DNA of 36,033 bases from an uncultured Lachnospiraceae bacterium. Lineage in GTDB: Bacteria > Bacillota > Clostridia > Lachnospirales > Lachnospiraceae. Below the pieces are notes generated by a model. The model did no database searches and was not told the origin of the DNA. It saw only the letters and a program-made list of their open reading frames with translations. The translations under genes and the position numbers were made by a program. Positions 8,361-16,971 of this stretch are shown here, piece after piece (within the stretch, counting starts at the first letter, position 1; the number at the start of each line of letters is the position of its first letter). The stretch covers positions 1 through 36,033 of the forward strand of contig CATOJE010000034.1 in assembly GCA_951800145.1 (NCBI GenBank). The letters are read 5' to 3'.

Positions 8361-9629
8361 ATGAATCAATATGAACAGGTGGAACATTGGATTGAAGAAA
8401 ATCAGGATTTACTGATTGCATTTCTCCAGAAAATTTTGCGGATTCCCAGCGTAACCGGAAATGAATCGCCGATGCAGGAGTTTCTCTCCCAGTATACGGA
8501 GGAGCTTGGAGCCAGGGTGGACAGGTTTGTGCCCTCATTAGAAGAGCTGAAGACCCATCCTGCCTTTGTGGAATCTAAAATGCCCTATGAAAACCGTCCT
8601 AATGTAGTGGCAACCTTTCCAGGCGCCGGAGGCGGCAAGTCGCTGCTGTTTAACGGCCATGTGGATGTGATTCCGGAGGGCGACGCCCGAAACTGGGAGC
8701 ATGGATGCTGGTCCGGAGATCTGGAAGAAGGGAAAATTTATGGCCGGGGAGCTTCGGATATGAAGTCCGGCGTAGCTGCCATGACCATGGCTGTGAAGGT
8801 GCTAAAGGAATGCCATGTAAATGTAAAGGGAGATGTTATCCTGGAGTACGTGATGGACGAGGAGCTTACGGGAAACGGCACCTTAGCCTGTGTGATGAAG
8901 GGCTATCAGGCGGATGCAGGGATCTGCTGCGAGACCTCCAGCATGTGTGTTCAGCCGGGATCCATCGGCCGGATCTGGTTTGAGATCCACATCCAGGGAA
9001 AGGCTGCCGGAATCCAGAAGCGGTATGAGGGAGTCAATGCCATTGACTTAGGTTACATAGCTACGAAGGCGGTATCGGAATTTGAAGCGGAACGGATTAA
9101 GAAGATCCGCCATCCGCTGTACCCGGACATCTTAAGCTCGATTCCCTGTATGGTCGGACAGTTTGAAAGCGGCTCCTACGCCAGCGCATTTCCGGACTCC
9201 TGCCTGCTAAAAGGCTCTATGGCTACGGTGCCCGGCGAGAACTCGGACCAGGTAAAGGCGGAGTTTGCTGCATTCCTTCGGGAGCGGTGCGCCAGGGAAA
9301 GCGACTGGCTGGCTAAAAATCCTCCAAAGATCCTCTTCACCGGATATTTCGCCGAGCCCTCCTCCATCCCGGAAGACACGCCCATTGTCACGGTTTTGAA
9401 GGAGGAATTTACTCAGGTGATGAACCGTGCGCCGGTAGTAAGCGGGCGCCAGGGCGCCGCGGATATCCGCCATCTTAACCGCTATGGGAATACCCCAACC
9501 GTAATCTTCGGCCCGGGGCTGACGGAGCAGATGCATGCCAATAATGAATGGGTCTATGCCAGGGATTACCTGGATTCCATTAAAATCCTGGCCCGCACCA
9601 TCATGACCTGGTGCCGGATTTCGGATTAA
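8361..9629 (+). CDS. ygeY: YgeY family M20 metallohydrolase
   Basis: A 422-residue zinc-dependent amidohydrolase of the M20 (ArgE/DapE/ACY1) family. NGHVDVIP holds the first metal-binding His and the catalytic Asp. GRGASDMKSG gives the bridging Asp, MDEELTGNG the general-base Glu pair, and EQMHANNEW the C-terminal metal His. It most resembles E. coli YgeY, encoded beside ygeX. The start is set at the ATG at 8361 with AGGTGG 8 nt upstream; a GTG at 8349 in the same frame overlaps that site and is less likely. It is transcribed away from pucR across a shared 250-bp region. The family is known from anaerobic purine-breakdown clusters. The probable role is hydrolysis of an amide intermediate feeding YgeX, though the true substrate cannot be read from sequence. 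Confidence 0.9.
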   Translation: MNQYEQVEHWIEENQDLLIAFLQKILRIPSVTGNESPMQEFLSQYTEELGARVDRFVPSLEELKTHPAFVESKMPYENRPNVVATFPGAGGGKSLLFNGHVDVIPEGDARNWEHGCWSGDLEEGKIYGRGASDMKSGVAAMTMAVKVLKECHVNVKGDVILEYVMDEELTGNGTLACVMKGYQADAGICCETSSMCVQPGSIGRIWFEIHIQGKAAGIQKRYEGVNAIDLGYIATKAVSEFEAERIKKIRHPLYPDILSSIPCMVGQFESGSYASAFPDSCLLKGSMATVPGENSDQVKAEFAAFLRERCARESDWLAKNPPKILFTGYFAEPSSIPEDTPIVTVLKEEFTQVMNRAPVVSGRQGAADIRHLNRYGNTPTVIFGPGLTEQMHANNEWVYARDYLDSIKILARTIMTWCRISD

Positions 9630-9646
9630 TATCAGAGGCAGGCTAC

Positions 9647-11824
9647 CTACCACACATTCACCCGCCCCTCCGGCGCCAGGTACATCCCATCCCCTGGCTG
9701 GATATCATATTCTTCCATAAATTCATCGCTGTGCTGCAGCGGGATATTTACCCGAAGGTTAGTCAGGGGGTGGGAATCGCTCTGCTGCTGGCTGATGAGG
9801 CTGTTCTTTGTTTCAATCATAGCCCAGCCTCTGGCAGCCGCCCGGAAAAACGTGTCGTAATCAAAATCTTCTTGATCCTCTGCCATCATCAACGCCGCCT
9901 TCATGCCGCCCAGATCGGCGATCATCTCTGTTTTCTGCATCTCCCCGTTCACCGGCTGGAGCTCTGCACAGGGAATGATCTGGTTCATATATTCTACCAG
10001 GCGGCCGGCCCGCTCATTGAAGGCCTCATAGTCCTCCTCTTCCCACCAGTCGTGGTAATTGCCGTCCTTATCAAACTGCGCGCCATTAGTATCGAAGGCA
10101 TGGGTAATCTCGTGGCCAATGGTCTGGGCGCCCACAGTGGCCAGCACTGCCTCATCGGATTGATCCATGCTGAAGGCCCCCACCAATGTACCGCAGAGAA
10201 TATTAATGGAGTTATCTGGCGGAGAATAGTAAGCATTCACCTCCCTGGTTGACATCAGCCAAAGATCCGGGTTCACCTTCTGGTTGATCTTCTCCTGCTC
10301 CAGCTGGAGCCCATGCCGGTGGATGGCCTCCAGGGCTTCGATGTATGTCCCGCCCTCTGCTTTTGACGCAAATATTAGCCCTGAATAATCCTCCCGGGTG
10401 TCTGAGTAGCATGCGCGGATGGCAAGGTTATCCAGCTTTTCCGTGGCAAGACGCTTCGTATTCTCTGAAAGCCAGTCCTCCTGCTCCAGCATTTTGCGGT
10501 AATAGGAGGCAAAATCATGGATCAGGTCAATGACCCGCTGCCGCTCCTCTTCCGTACAGTAGGCGTCGATGTACACATAGTCCATTGCCCTGGAAAGATA
10601 GGAATTTACCACAGCCAGCCCTATCTCCTCCTCGGGAAGGGTTCCTGTTATGCCATACCGCTCATTCCTATAACCCTGTACTGCATCATAGGCATCCCTG
10701 TCTGTTTTTCTCGCCGTTTTAAAAACATAATGGGCCAGCAAATAATCCTTGATATCCTCTACATGTTCCTCTGTATATAGCTTTCCCAGGGCTGACAGCC
10801 ACTCCGGCTCAGTCAGGTTATAGGTGTCCGATCCATCCATCCCGTCGGCCTTCAGCACCTCTACAAGGGGATAATTACCCTGGGCCTCTCCCAGCTCCTC
10901 CAAGGTACAGGTGTTAATAATCTTGTCATAAATATCATCGGAGTATAACTCCTCCCGGGTCAGCATATGCTCTGCAAGCTCAGCCTCAAAGGCCCGGCAG
11001 CCTGACCACACCTGGTCGGCCTCTTCCCTGGAATATCCCAGCCTGTCCAGCATATAGCAAACCACGTTCTTACAGTATTCCTCCGTCCGCCTTCCGTCCT
11101 CGGTTTGCTGGAAATATTCGCCGGGATCCTCTAAAAAGAGCTCTGTGGAGTAAATCTCTACGGTGTAATTCCCTGAATCCGCCATGGAGTTTTCGATTTG
11201 AAAGGACGCTAATCTGCAGGAAAATACACTGCTTTCACTGGTTTCCCAGGCGTTCAGATCCTCAACCCTACGGATAGCCCTGATTTTTTCCGCCCCGCCT
11301 GCCACTGGATTCAGCCCCTCTTCATTTCTTTTCTCCCAGTCCAGTGCCAGCTCATACAGGCTGCTTACCAGCTTCCCCTCATGGCTCTTTGGATTCTCCT
11401 CCTTTAACAGCTCTAGTGTGCGCTCGGTCATGATCTGATCCGCATCCTGGAACACTCCGGCAGAGGAGTAGCCGTCTTTGATGGTGAGATCGGAAAAATA
11501 ATCCAGATTAATTGCTGTAAAATAATCGTCCTTTAAAGAAACCTGGGTTTCCCCTGACACTACTCCGGCAATGGAAGAGGCATACCACTTATCTCCTACC
11601 GTGCCGATTCCTAGATACGCCTCCTGCTTTCCCTCACCGGGCGATGTATCCTCTTCCCCGGCCGGCGTGTCCCTTTCCTGGGGCGCCTTCTCTGCTTCCT
11701 CCACAGATTCTGCAGTCTGCACGGCTGCCTCCTCCCCGGACGCCGCCGGGTTTGCGCAGGCACTGATAGCCGATGCTGTTATGACTGCTGTTAGCAGAAG
11801 GGCGATTGCTTTTTTCTTCCTCAT
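9647..11824 (-). CDS. M13 family metallopeptidase, lipoprotein
   Basis: A 725-residue neprilysin/PepO-type zinc endopeptidase. The N-terminus is a lipoprotein signal (MRKKKAIALLLTAV) with the lipobox ISAC giving Cys23. An acidic linker follows, so the enzyme is probably anchored outside the cell. The zinc motif HEITH is at about residue 572, preceded by VNAYYSPPDNSI (substrate-binding NAYY) and followed by the third ligand Glu in TEMIADLGG. The C-terminus is the usual VNIPLQHSDEF...GRVNVW type. The ATG follows AAGGAGAA. It converges on ygeY, with 17 nt between the stop codons and no obvious terminator. A promoter of its own overlaps the end of the upstream ATPase/nuclease gene. The likely job is extracellular oligopeptide cleavage. 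Confidence 0.93.
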   Translation of the reverse strand: MRKKKAIALLLTAVITASAISACANPAASGEEAAVQTAESVEEAEKAPQERDTPAGEEDTSPGEGKQEAYLGIGTVGDKWYASSIAGVVSGETQVSLKDDYFTAINLDYFSDLTIKDGYSSAGVFQDADQIMTERTLELLKEENPKSHEGKLVSSLYELALDWEKRNEEGLNPVAGGAEKIRAIRRVEDLNAWETSESSVFSCRLASFQIENSMADSGNYTVEIYSTELFLEDPGEYFQQTEDGRRTEEYCKNVVCYMLDRLGYSREEADQVWSGCRAFEAELAEHMLTREELYSDDIYDKIINTCTLEELGEAQGNYPLVEVLKADGMDGSDTYNLTEPEWLSALGKLYTEEHVEDIKDYLLAHYVFKTARKTDRDAYDAVQGYRNERYGITGTLPEEEIGLAVVNSYLSRAMDYVYIDAYCTEEERQRVIDLIHDFASYYRKMLEQEDWLSENTKRLATEKLDNLAIRACYSDTREDYSGLIFASKAEGGTYIEALEAIHRHGLQLEQEKINQKVNPDLWLMSTREVNAYYSPPDNSINILCGTLVGAFSMDQSDEAVLATVGAQTIGHEITHAFDTNGAQFDKDGNYHDWWEEEDYEAFNERAGRLVEYMNQIIPCAELQPVNGEMQKTEMIADLGGMKAALMMAEDQEDFDYDTFFRAAARGWAMIETKNSLISQQQSDSHPLTNLRVNIPLQHSDEFMEEYDIQPGDGMYLAPEGRVNVW

Positions 11825-11863
11825 GTTCTCGTTCTCCTTTTCGTGAACTGGTATCTTGTCTGG

Positions 11864-11892
11864 ATTATATTCAGCTAAACATCCTTGCCTAA
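11864..11892 (-). promoter_or_regulatory. probable promoter of the M13 peptidase gene
   Basis: TATAAT (11864-11869) lies 17 bp from a weak TTAGGC (11887-11892) on the minus strand. The -35 box overlaps the stop region of the upstream gene. Confidence 0.5.
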
Positions 11893-13580
11893 TTTCCCTG
11901 GATCAAAACCTTTTTTCCTTCAAATGCAAATCCATATGACCGGATGTGGTTCGGATCGATTCCCTTTGCAGTCAAGGCTGCCCCGTATTCCTTCTCTTTG
12001 ATCTGTTTCAGCGCCGCCTGCGCTGTGTCCTCCAGTGTTTTCTCATGGGAATCCGGATCATAAACCTTAAATTCCAGGATAAATGCTATGTCCTGCTTGT
12101 CTCTGGGCTCCAGCATCACATCATATCTTCCAAATCCGCTTTCTCTGTTGGATGTAATCATAAACCGGTCTGATAGATCTACCATAAGTCCAAGAATAAA
12201 ACCGTGAAAGAAGCGTTCTGGTTCCATTTTAGACGGGGCATTTCCTGAATCAAAAAAGCTAAAGGTCTGGAGGGCTACTTCGTTCATATAAAAATTCATC
12301 CTCCTCACATCATCACAAAGCATCGCCAGGATAAAGTCATTGTATGCCGGAACGGATTCTGAAAACCATTCTTCGATCATCCCCTCAAACATAAGGCGAA
12401 CTTCCCGGTTCGTCAGCATCATTTCATATACTGCCCGACCACTTTGGGCAGATATTTGGAAATTACACACCTTTAGATATCCACTGGCCAGAAGAAGACT
12501 CCAGATAGCACTCTCTTTCCGTTCCAGCTGTTCAAAAACTACCTGCTCGTCAATCCTGGTTTTTATTCTTTTCCCGCTTAAAAGATCCTCCATGAGCATC
12601 TTAACATTTTTATTGCCCTTTTGAATCAGCTGATTTACCAGGCGATTACTGCTGGTATTGGCCCAATAAGGGGCAAAGGTCCGTTCCTTCAGATAATTTA
12701 AAATGGACCAGGGATTATAAATCTCTTTTCTTTTCCCAAACCGAAACCCATCATACCAGTCGCGCACCTCCTGTAATGAAGCTTCCAGATTGTATTCTTC
12801 CAAGGCCTGCTTCACTTCTTCAAAGGTAAATCCAAAGGACTCTGTATAACTATTTGTGGTAGTCGAAATCACCCTTAGATTATTCAGGTCTGAAAAAATA
12901 GATTCTTTTCCCACCCTTGTGATGCCTGTCATAATAGCACGCTCCATGTATGGATTTGTCTTAAATGCTGCATTAAAGATTCCCCGGAGAAACCCGGTTA
13001 ATTCCTTCCAGTATCCTCCCACATAGGCTTCCTGCATAGGTGTGTCATATTCATCTAATAAAAAAATCACATTTTTTTCATAGTATAGAGAAAGAAATTT
13101 TGAAAGCTGTCCCAGGGCCAGCGCCGCCTCCACATCTCCCATGTCCACAGATACCCGGCCAAAAAAATCCTTGTCTTGTGGAGTAAGTCTGTCTGACTCC
13201 ATTAAAAAGCAATAATCAGAATACAGGCTGCTCAACAGCTGGCAAATCTTTCTGCGGGCATTGGCATAGCAGGTTTCCTTCACATTGGCCAGTGACAGGA
13301 ATACTACAGGATAGATTCCCTGGAGATGGCGGTATTTCTCATATTTCCATATGGACAGACCTTCAAATATCTGCCCCTTCCCTTTATATTTCACAGAAAA
13401 AAAGCGCTCCAGCATACTCATATTCAGGGTCTTGCCGAAACGGCGCGGACGTGTAATCAAGGTAACCACATCCTGATTTTCCCACCATTCACGAATAAAC
13501 TCTGTTTTATCTACATAATAACAGCCGCCGGACAGCATCTCTGCAAAATTTTGATGTCCAATCCCTATCACCTTTGCCAT
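11889..13580 (-). CDS. AAA-ATPase with PD-(D/E)XK nuclease domain
   Basis: A 563-residue protein of the AAA_9-like/DUF1703 family that is common and multicopy in Clostridia and Bacteroidetes. The N-terminal half is an ATPase with the P-loop RPRRFGKT at 44-51 and Walker B VIFLLDEYDT at 171-180. The C-terminal region has the nuclease-like core Asp487 (GRYD) and Glu503-Phe-Lys505 (EFK). The start is set at the ATG at 13580, which follows AAGGAGAA. A longer frame to 13742 merely translates a 33-bp tandem repeat in the promoter region and gives the spurious YVHVFVI repeats. It is preceded by a strong promoter. A decayed paralogue lies at 293-756. The biological role of this family is not established; mobile or defence-related functions are only guesses. 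Confidence 0.85.
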   Translation of the reverse strand: MAKVIGIGHQNFAEMLSGGCYYVDKTEFIREWWENQDVVTLITRPRRFGKTLNMSMLERFFSVKYKGKGQIFEGLSIWKYEKYRHLQGIYPVVFLSLANVKETCYANARRKICQLLSSLYSDYCFLMESDRLTPQDKDFFGRVSVDMGDVEAALALGQLSKFLSLYYEKNVIFLLDEYDTPMQEAYVGGYWKELTGFLRGIFNAAFKTNPYMERAIMTGITRVGKESIFSDLNNLRVISTTTNSYTESFGFTFEEVKQALEEYNLEASLQEVRDWYDGFRFGKRKEIYNPWSILNYLKERTFAPYWANTSSNRLVNQLIQKGNKNVKMLMEDLLSGKRIKTRIDEQVVFEQLERKESAIWSLLLASGYLKVCNFQISAQSGRAVYEMMLTNREVRLMFEGMIEEWFSESVPAYNDFILAMLCDDVRRMNFYMNEVALQTFSFFDSGNAPSKMEPERFFHGFILGLMVDLSDRFMITSNRESGFGRYDVMLEPRDKQDIAFILEFKVYDPDSHEKTLEDTAQAALKQIKEKEYGAALTAKGIDPNHIRSYGFAFEGKKVLIQGN

Positions 13581-13629
13581 ACTTGCCGGTTCTCCTTCCT
13601 GCGTCGATTCTAACTGCGCACAAACTTGT

Positions 13630-13703
13630 TGTACATAGTACATCATTATTATAACAAATACATGTACATAGTACATCATTAGTATAACAAATACATGTAC
13701 ATA
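13630..13703. repeat. 33-bp tandem repeat carrying -10 boxes and a palindrome
   Basis: Units 13630-13662 and 13663-13695 differ at one base, and a third partial copy begins at 13696. Each unit starts with the palindrome TGTACATAGTACA and contains a minus-strand TATAMT box. The array occupies the promoter and leader of the ATPase/nuclease gene. Confidence 0.9.
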
Positions 13704-13709
13704 ATTCAA
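13681..13709 (-). promoter_or_regulatory. promoter of the AAA-ATPase/nuclease gene
   Basis: TTGAAT (13704-13709) and TATACT (13681-13686) are 17 bp apart on the minus strand. The -35 box overlaps the stop codon of the MFS gene. The repeat duplication makes a second -10 (TATAAT, 13648-13653), but without a good -35. The leader is about 95 nt long and contains the TGTAC-ATA-GTACA palindromes, which are operator candidates. Confidence 0.7.
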
Positions 13710-14884
13710 CGCGAAACCTTCCCGCAGAAAATAATGCCCCAAAGCAGCAGCATCGGAAATACGAGCCCTGCCAGAAGCCCCAGCTTTAAATTATCTCCCA
13801 GCAGGCCGGACACCATTCCCACCAAAGTCGGTCCCACTGAGCAGCCCATATCTCCCCCTAACGCCAGCAGCGCAAACAGGGCTGTGCCGCCTTTTGGGAT
13901 AGCCGCAGATGCCTTGCTGAAGGTTCCCGGCCACAGAATCCCTACAGACAGGCCGCTGACTGCGCAGGCAATCAAGCTAAGCTGGGGCACTGGCAGAAGG
14001 GCGATTCCCAAATAGGATAAAATACATAAGCCACTGCTGAAAATCATAAACCGCTCCAGGTCAATATGCTCACCATATCTTCCATAAAATGCCCTGGAGG
14101 TTCCCATAAGAATCGCAAAGGCCATAGGCCCTGCCAGATCACCGGCTGTCTTTGAGATTCCCAGCCCCTTCTCTGCAAAAGCGGACGCCCACTGGCTCAC
14201 CGCCTGTTCGCTGGCCCCTGCGCACACCATCATAAGCAGCAGGATCCAGAAGAGCCGGATGCCAAGCAGCTCCTTTAGCCGAAGCCCCCGCTCCCCCTCT
14301 CCCATCAAAGGCGCTATGGACACCTGCATAAACAGGATTCCATTGCCTATGGGAATCAGCGCCCACGCCAGCGCCAGAAGCCTCCAGTGTTCAATCCCCG
14401 CCAGGCGGAAAAACAAGGTTGAAATCAAAACCACCCCTCCATAGCCCCAGCAGTAAAAGGAATGAAGCATGCTCATGGCCCTCTCCTTATTATCGGAAGG
14501 GCAGGCCTCTACCACAGGGCTGACCAATACCTCCAGCAGGCCTCCTCCCACAGCATATACCATCACAGAAATCAAAATCCCCATAAAGGGATCCCACAGC
14601 ACATCCGGCAGAACCGTAAGAAGCACCAGCCCTGCCGCGGCAAACCCATGGGCAAGCACCATAGACATCCTATACCCGATCCGATCCACAAATCCCACCG
14701 AAAGAAGATCCACGAAAAGCTGTATTCCAAAATTAACCGTCACTAACAGCGTGATCCGGGAAAGAGGGATCTGATAGCTTCTTTGAAAGGTTAAAAACAG
14801 CAATGGGGCAAAATTATTCACTGCCGCCTGCACGATACATCCCACAAAACAGGCCGTGATCGTCCGATTATATTGGTTCTTCAT
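13706..14884 (-). CDS. MFS transporter
   Basis: A 392-residue inner-membrane protein with about 12 hydrophobic helices and the loop 2-3 signature region GFVDRIGYRMSM, typical of the major facilitator superfamily. The substrate is not identifiable. The ATG follows GAGGAAAAGAG, only 15 nt after the MATE stop codon, so it is the third gene of the marR-MATE-MFS operon. Pairing with a MATE pump under a MarR regulator favours drug or toxic-compound export, but the MFS subfamily also includes sugar porters. Its final codons overlap the promoter of the next gene. Confidence 0.85.
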   Translation of the reverse strand: MKNQYNRTITACFVGCIVQAAVNNFAPLLFLTFQRSYQIPLSRITLLVTVNFGIQLFVDLLSVGFVDRIGYRMSMVLAHGFAAAGLVLLTVLPDVLWDPFMGILISVMVYAVGGGLLEVLVSPVVEACPSDNKERAMSMLHSFYCWGYGGVVLISTLFFRLAGIEHWRLLALAWALIPIGNGILFMQVSIAPLMGEGERGLRLKELLGIRLFWILLLMMVCAGASEQAVSQWASAFAEKGLGISKTAGDLAGPMAFAILMGTSRAFYGRYGEHIDLERFMIFSSGLCILSYLGIALLPVPQLSLIACAVSGLSVGILWPGTFSKASAAIPKGGTALFALLALGGDMGCSVGPTLVGMVSGLLGDNLKLGLLAGLVFPMLLLWGIIFCGKVSR

Positions 14885-14899
14885 CTCTTTTCCTCATTT

Positions 14900-16243
14900 T
14901 TAAACTATATCCGCAGCTGCCGGCAGATAGCGCCTCCGCTTTTTCACCAGGCACAAAGCCGTCACTGCCAGGGACAGCATCTCCGCCGCTACCGTGGAGA
15001 GCCATATCCCATCCAGCCCCAAAAATACCGGAAACAGCAGAACCGCGATACACTGGAACACCAGCGTCCGCAAAAAGGAAATCAGAGCCGAAGTCAACCC
15101 GTCATTCAATGCGGTAAAGAAGGCGGAGCCGAAGATGGCGAAGCCGCAAAACAAAAAGGAGAAGGAAAATATGGTAAAGGCCCATACGGTCATATCCAAA
15201 AGCTCCTGGTCATATCCCACAAAAAGCAAGGATAAGGGCTTTGCCATGGTCTGCCCCGCGGCAAACATCAGCACTGCAAAAATCCCGGTCAGAATCAGGC
15301 TTTTCTTCAAAAGCCCCTTCACCTCCGTCCGGTTTCCCGCCCCGTAATGAAAGCTGATCACCGGAGCCGCGCCCACTGAATGGCCGATAAACACAGCCTG
15401 GAAAATCAGGCACACATACATTAACACGCCATAGGCGGCGATGCCGTTCTCCCCGGCCCACCGCATTAATTGTACATTATAAAGCATACTGACCACAGAC
15501 ATGGAAATATTGCTCATCAGCTCCGAGGAGCCATTGATACAGGCCTTTACCAGGGAAGCTCCGTCCAATTTACAGGCCGTAAACTGCAGCAGGCTGGTAT
15601 TCCTCCGGCTAAAATACAGCAGCGGAATCACTCCTCCCACCAGCTGGCTCAAGGATGTGGCTGCGGCGGCTCCCACCAGCCCCCAGCCAAATGCCGCCAC
15701 AAACACAGCATCCAGTATCATATTGGCAGCCCCTGCCGCTACCGTGACGTAAAGCCCCAGCTTCGGCTTCCCTGCCGTTGCAAAAAGGCATTGAAACTCA
15801 TACTGCAGGATATAAAAGGGAAGGGCCAGGAGACACACTCTCCCATAGAGAACGCAGTCCTCCAGAAGCTGTCCTTTCGCTCCCATCCCCACTGCTGCCG
15901 GCCGAAGGAACAAAAAGCCCAGAACCTCCAGCGCCACGCCGCAGACGAAAGACGCGGCGACAATCAGGGAAAACAGCTCCTTTGCCTTCTCAGGCTTTCC
16001 CTCACCCAGCATCCTTGCAATCAGCGCGCCACCTCCGGTGCCGAACATAAAGCCCACGCTTCCCAGAATCATTAACAGCGGAATAATGAAGTTTACCGCC
16101 GCAAATGGCGTCTTTCCTACAAAATTAGACACGAAAAATCCATCCACCACCCCATAGATGGAGGTAAATACCAGCATAACCACCGACGGGAAGGTGAAGC
16201 GCAGCAGCCGTCTGTAGGTGAAATGATCAGATAGCTGTATCAT
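14900..16243 (-). CDS. MATE family efflux transporter
   Basis: A 447-residue membrane protein with the two repeated six-helix bundles of the MATE family. SIYGVVDGFFVSNFVG near residue 30 and MFGTGGGALIARMLGEG near 66-82 are the N-bundle signatures. It exports organic cations or drugs driven by Na+ or H+. The ATG overlaps the MarR stop (ATGA) with GAGGGAAAGG upstream, so the two are translationally coupled. The context of a MarR repressor with operators on its own promoter points to inducible multidrug or bile/toxin efflux. The substrate is not deducible. Confidence 0.93.
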   Translation of the reverse strand: MIQLSDHFTYRRLLRFTFPSVVMLVFTSIYGVVDGFFVSNFVGKTPFAAVNFIIPLLMILGSVGFMFGTGGGALIARMLGEGKPEKAKELFSLIVAASFVCGVALEVLGFLFLRPAAVGMGAKGQLLEDCVLYGRVCLLALPFYILQYEFQCLFATAGKPKLGLYVTVAAGAANMILDAVFVAAFGWGLVGAAAATSLSQLVGGVIPLLYFSRRNTSLLQFTACKLDGASLVKACINGSSELMSNISMSVVSMLYNVQLMRWAGENGIAAYGVLMYVCLIFQAVFIGHSVGAAPVISFHYGAGNRTEVKGLLKKSLILTGIFAVLMFAAGQTMAKPLSLLFVGYDQELLDMTVWAFTIFSFSFLFCGFAIFGSAFFTALNDGLTSALISFLRTLVFQCIAVLLFPVFLGLDGIWLSTVAAEMLSLAVTALCLVKKRRRYLPAAADIV

Positions 16244-16695
16244 CCCTTTCCCTCCTCTCCGATCCCCTTTGCCTTCTGCCGAAGGGCCAGGAGGAAGCGC
16301 TCCGTCAGCTCCAGATATTTCTCCACTTCCTCTGGCTGCCAGGAGGTCATGATGTCATTCTCAATCTGCATCACCCTGCCTGCGGTCCGCTCCATCAGGC
16401 GGACTCCCTCCTCCGTGAGACAGACGTTCTTTCTCTTTGCCCCGGAAGCGGTCAAATAGACGAATCCCTCCGCCTCCATCTTTCGGATTGCAGAATTAAT
16501 GGTCTGCTTGCTTAAGCCGGAACGGCGGCAAATATCCTGGAGGGGGCAGCTGGTACCGCTGTCGCAGATAGTATATAGGATACTCATGACGCTGTCCGAC
16601 AGTCCCAGCTTAAACGCCATCTCATGATAAATTCCATCCAGCTCTCCCACCAGATGATTATACCGCTTCATTATCTTTGAATTTTGATAGCTCAT
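16240..16695 (-). CDS. MarR family transcriptional regulator
   Basis: A 151-residue winged-helix DNA-binding protein. The HTH is LQDICRRSGLSKQTINSAI and the wing is around TASGAKRKNVCLTEEG, both typical of MarR. It is the first gene of the operon with the MATE and MFS genes. Its promoter (16734-16762) is covered by two 16-bp palindromes, as expected for autorepression relieved by a small aromatic or toxic ligand. The ATG has GGAG about 11 nt upstream, a slightly long spacing. It diverges from the GNAT gene. Confidence 0.92.
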   Translation of the reverse strand: MSYQNSKIMKRYNHLVGELDGIYHEMAFKLGLSDSVMSILYTICDSGTSCPLQDICRRSGLSKQTINSAIRKMEAEGFVYLTASGAKRKNVCLTEEGVRLMERTAGRVMQIENDIMTSWQPEEVEKYLELTERFLLALRQKAKGIGEEGKG

Positions 16696-16713
16696 GTGCC
16701 TGACACTCCTTTC

Positions 16714-16729
16714 AGTACGAAATCATACT
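16714..16729. promoter_or_regulatory. MarR operator 2 (palindrome)
   Basis: AGTACGAAATCATACT is a near-perfect inverted repeat downstream of the marR -10 box. It is the partner of the site at 16739-16754, with centres 25 bp apart. Confidence 0.75.
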
Positions 16730-16733
16730 ATCA

Positions 16734-16762
16734 ATCATAGTACGATTTCATACTTTTGTCAA
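16734..16762 (-). promoter_or_regulatory. marR-MATE-MFS promoter
   Basis: TTGACA (16757-16762) and TATGAT (16734-16739) on the minus strand are 17 bp apart. The spacer is entirely filled by operator 1, so a bound repressor would block RNA polymerase. Confidence 0.85.
16739..16754. promoter_or_regulatory. MarR operator 1 (palindrome)
   Basis: AGTACGATTTCATACT lies between the -35 and -10 boxes of the marR promoter. It shares 14 of 16 bases with operator 2. Autorepression by the adjacent MarR is the natural reading, but binding is inferred. Confidence 0.75.
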
Positions 16763-16795
16763 GGAATTTATTACAAACAAATGTTCGGTCCGGTA

Positions 16796-16824
16796 TTGAC
16801 TTATTGTAATACATAAAGTATAAT
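16796..16824 (+). promoter_or_regulatory. promoter of the GNAT gene
   Basis: TTGACT (16796-16801) and TATAAT (16819-16824) are spaced by 17 bp on the plus strand. The resulting leader is about 140 nt. Confidence 0.8.
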
Positions 16825-16828
16825 ATAG

Positions 16829-16848
16829 GTAACCGTCTGACCGGTTAC
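16829..16848. promoter_or_regulatory. palindromic operator at the GNAT transcription start
   Basis: GTAACCG and CGGTTAC flank a 6-bp spacer and sit exactly over the predicted transcription start. The sequence is unlike the MarR palindromes, so a different repressor (TetR-like sites look similar) probably acts here; no such regulator is encoded in the window. Confidence 0.55.
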
Positions 16849-16971
16849 TAATATTAGGAAATGATACAAGAATATCAGGAAAATAAAGCATGGGAAAAAT
16901 GGGAAGATCAATAATCCATTAATTTGGGGATTGCCTGGGGTTTACTATGAAAGAACGGAGCAAAGATCCTT

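Noticed and set aside
9611..10252. 213-codon plus-strand frame
   Set aside because: It lies antisense to the M13 peptidase gene, whose motifs are intact, and has no plausible start site.
15470..16075. 201-codon plus-strand frame
   Set aside because: Shadow of the MATE gene; low-complexity polar sequence with no family features.
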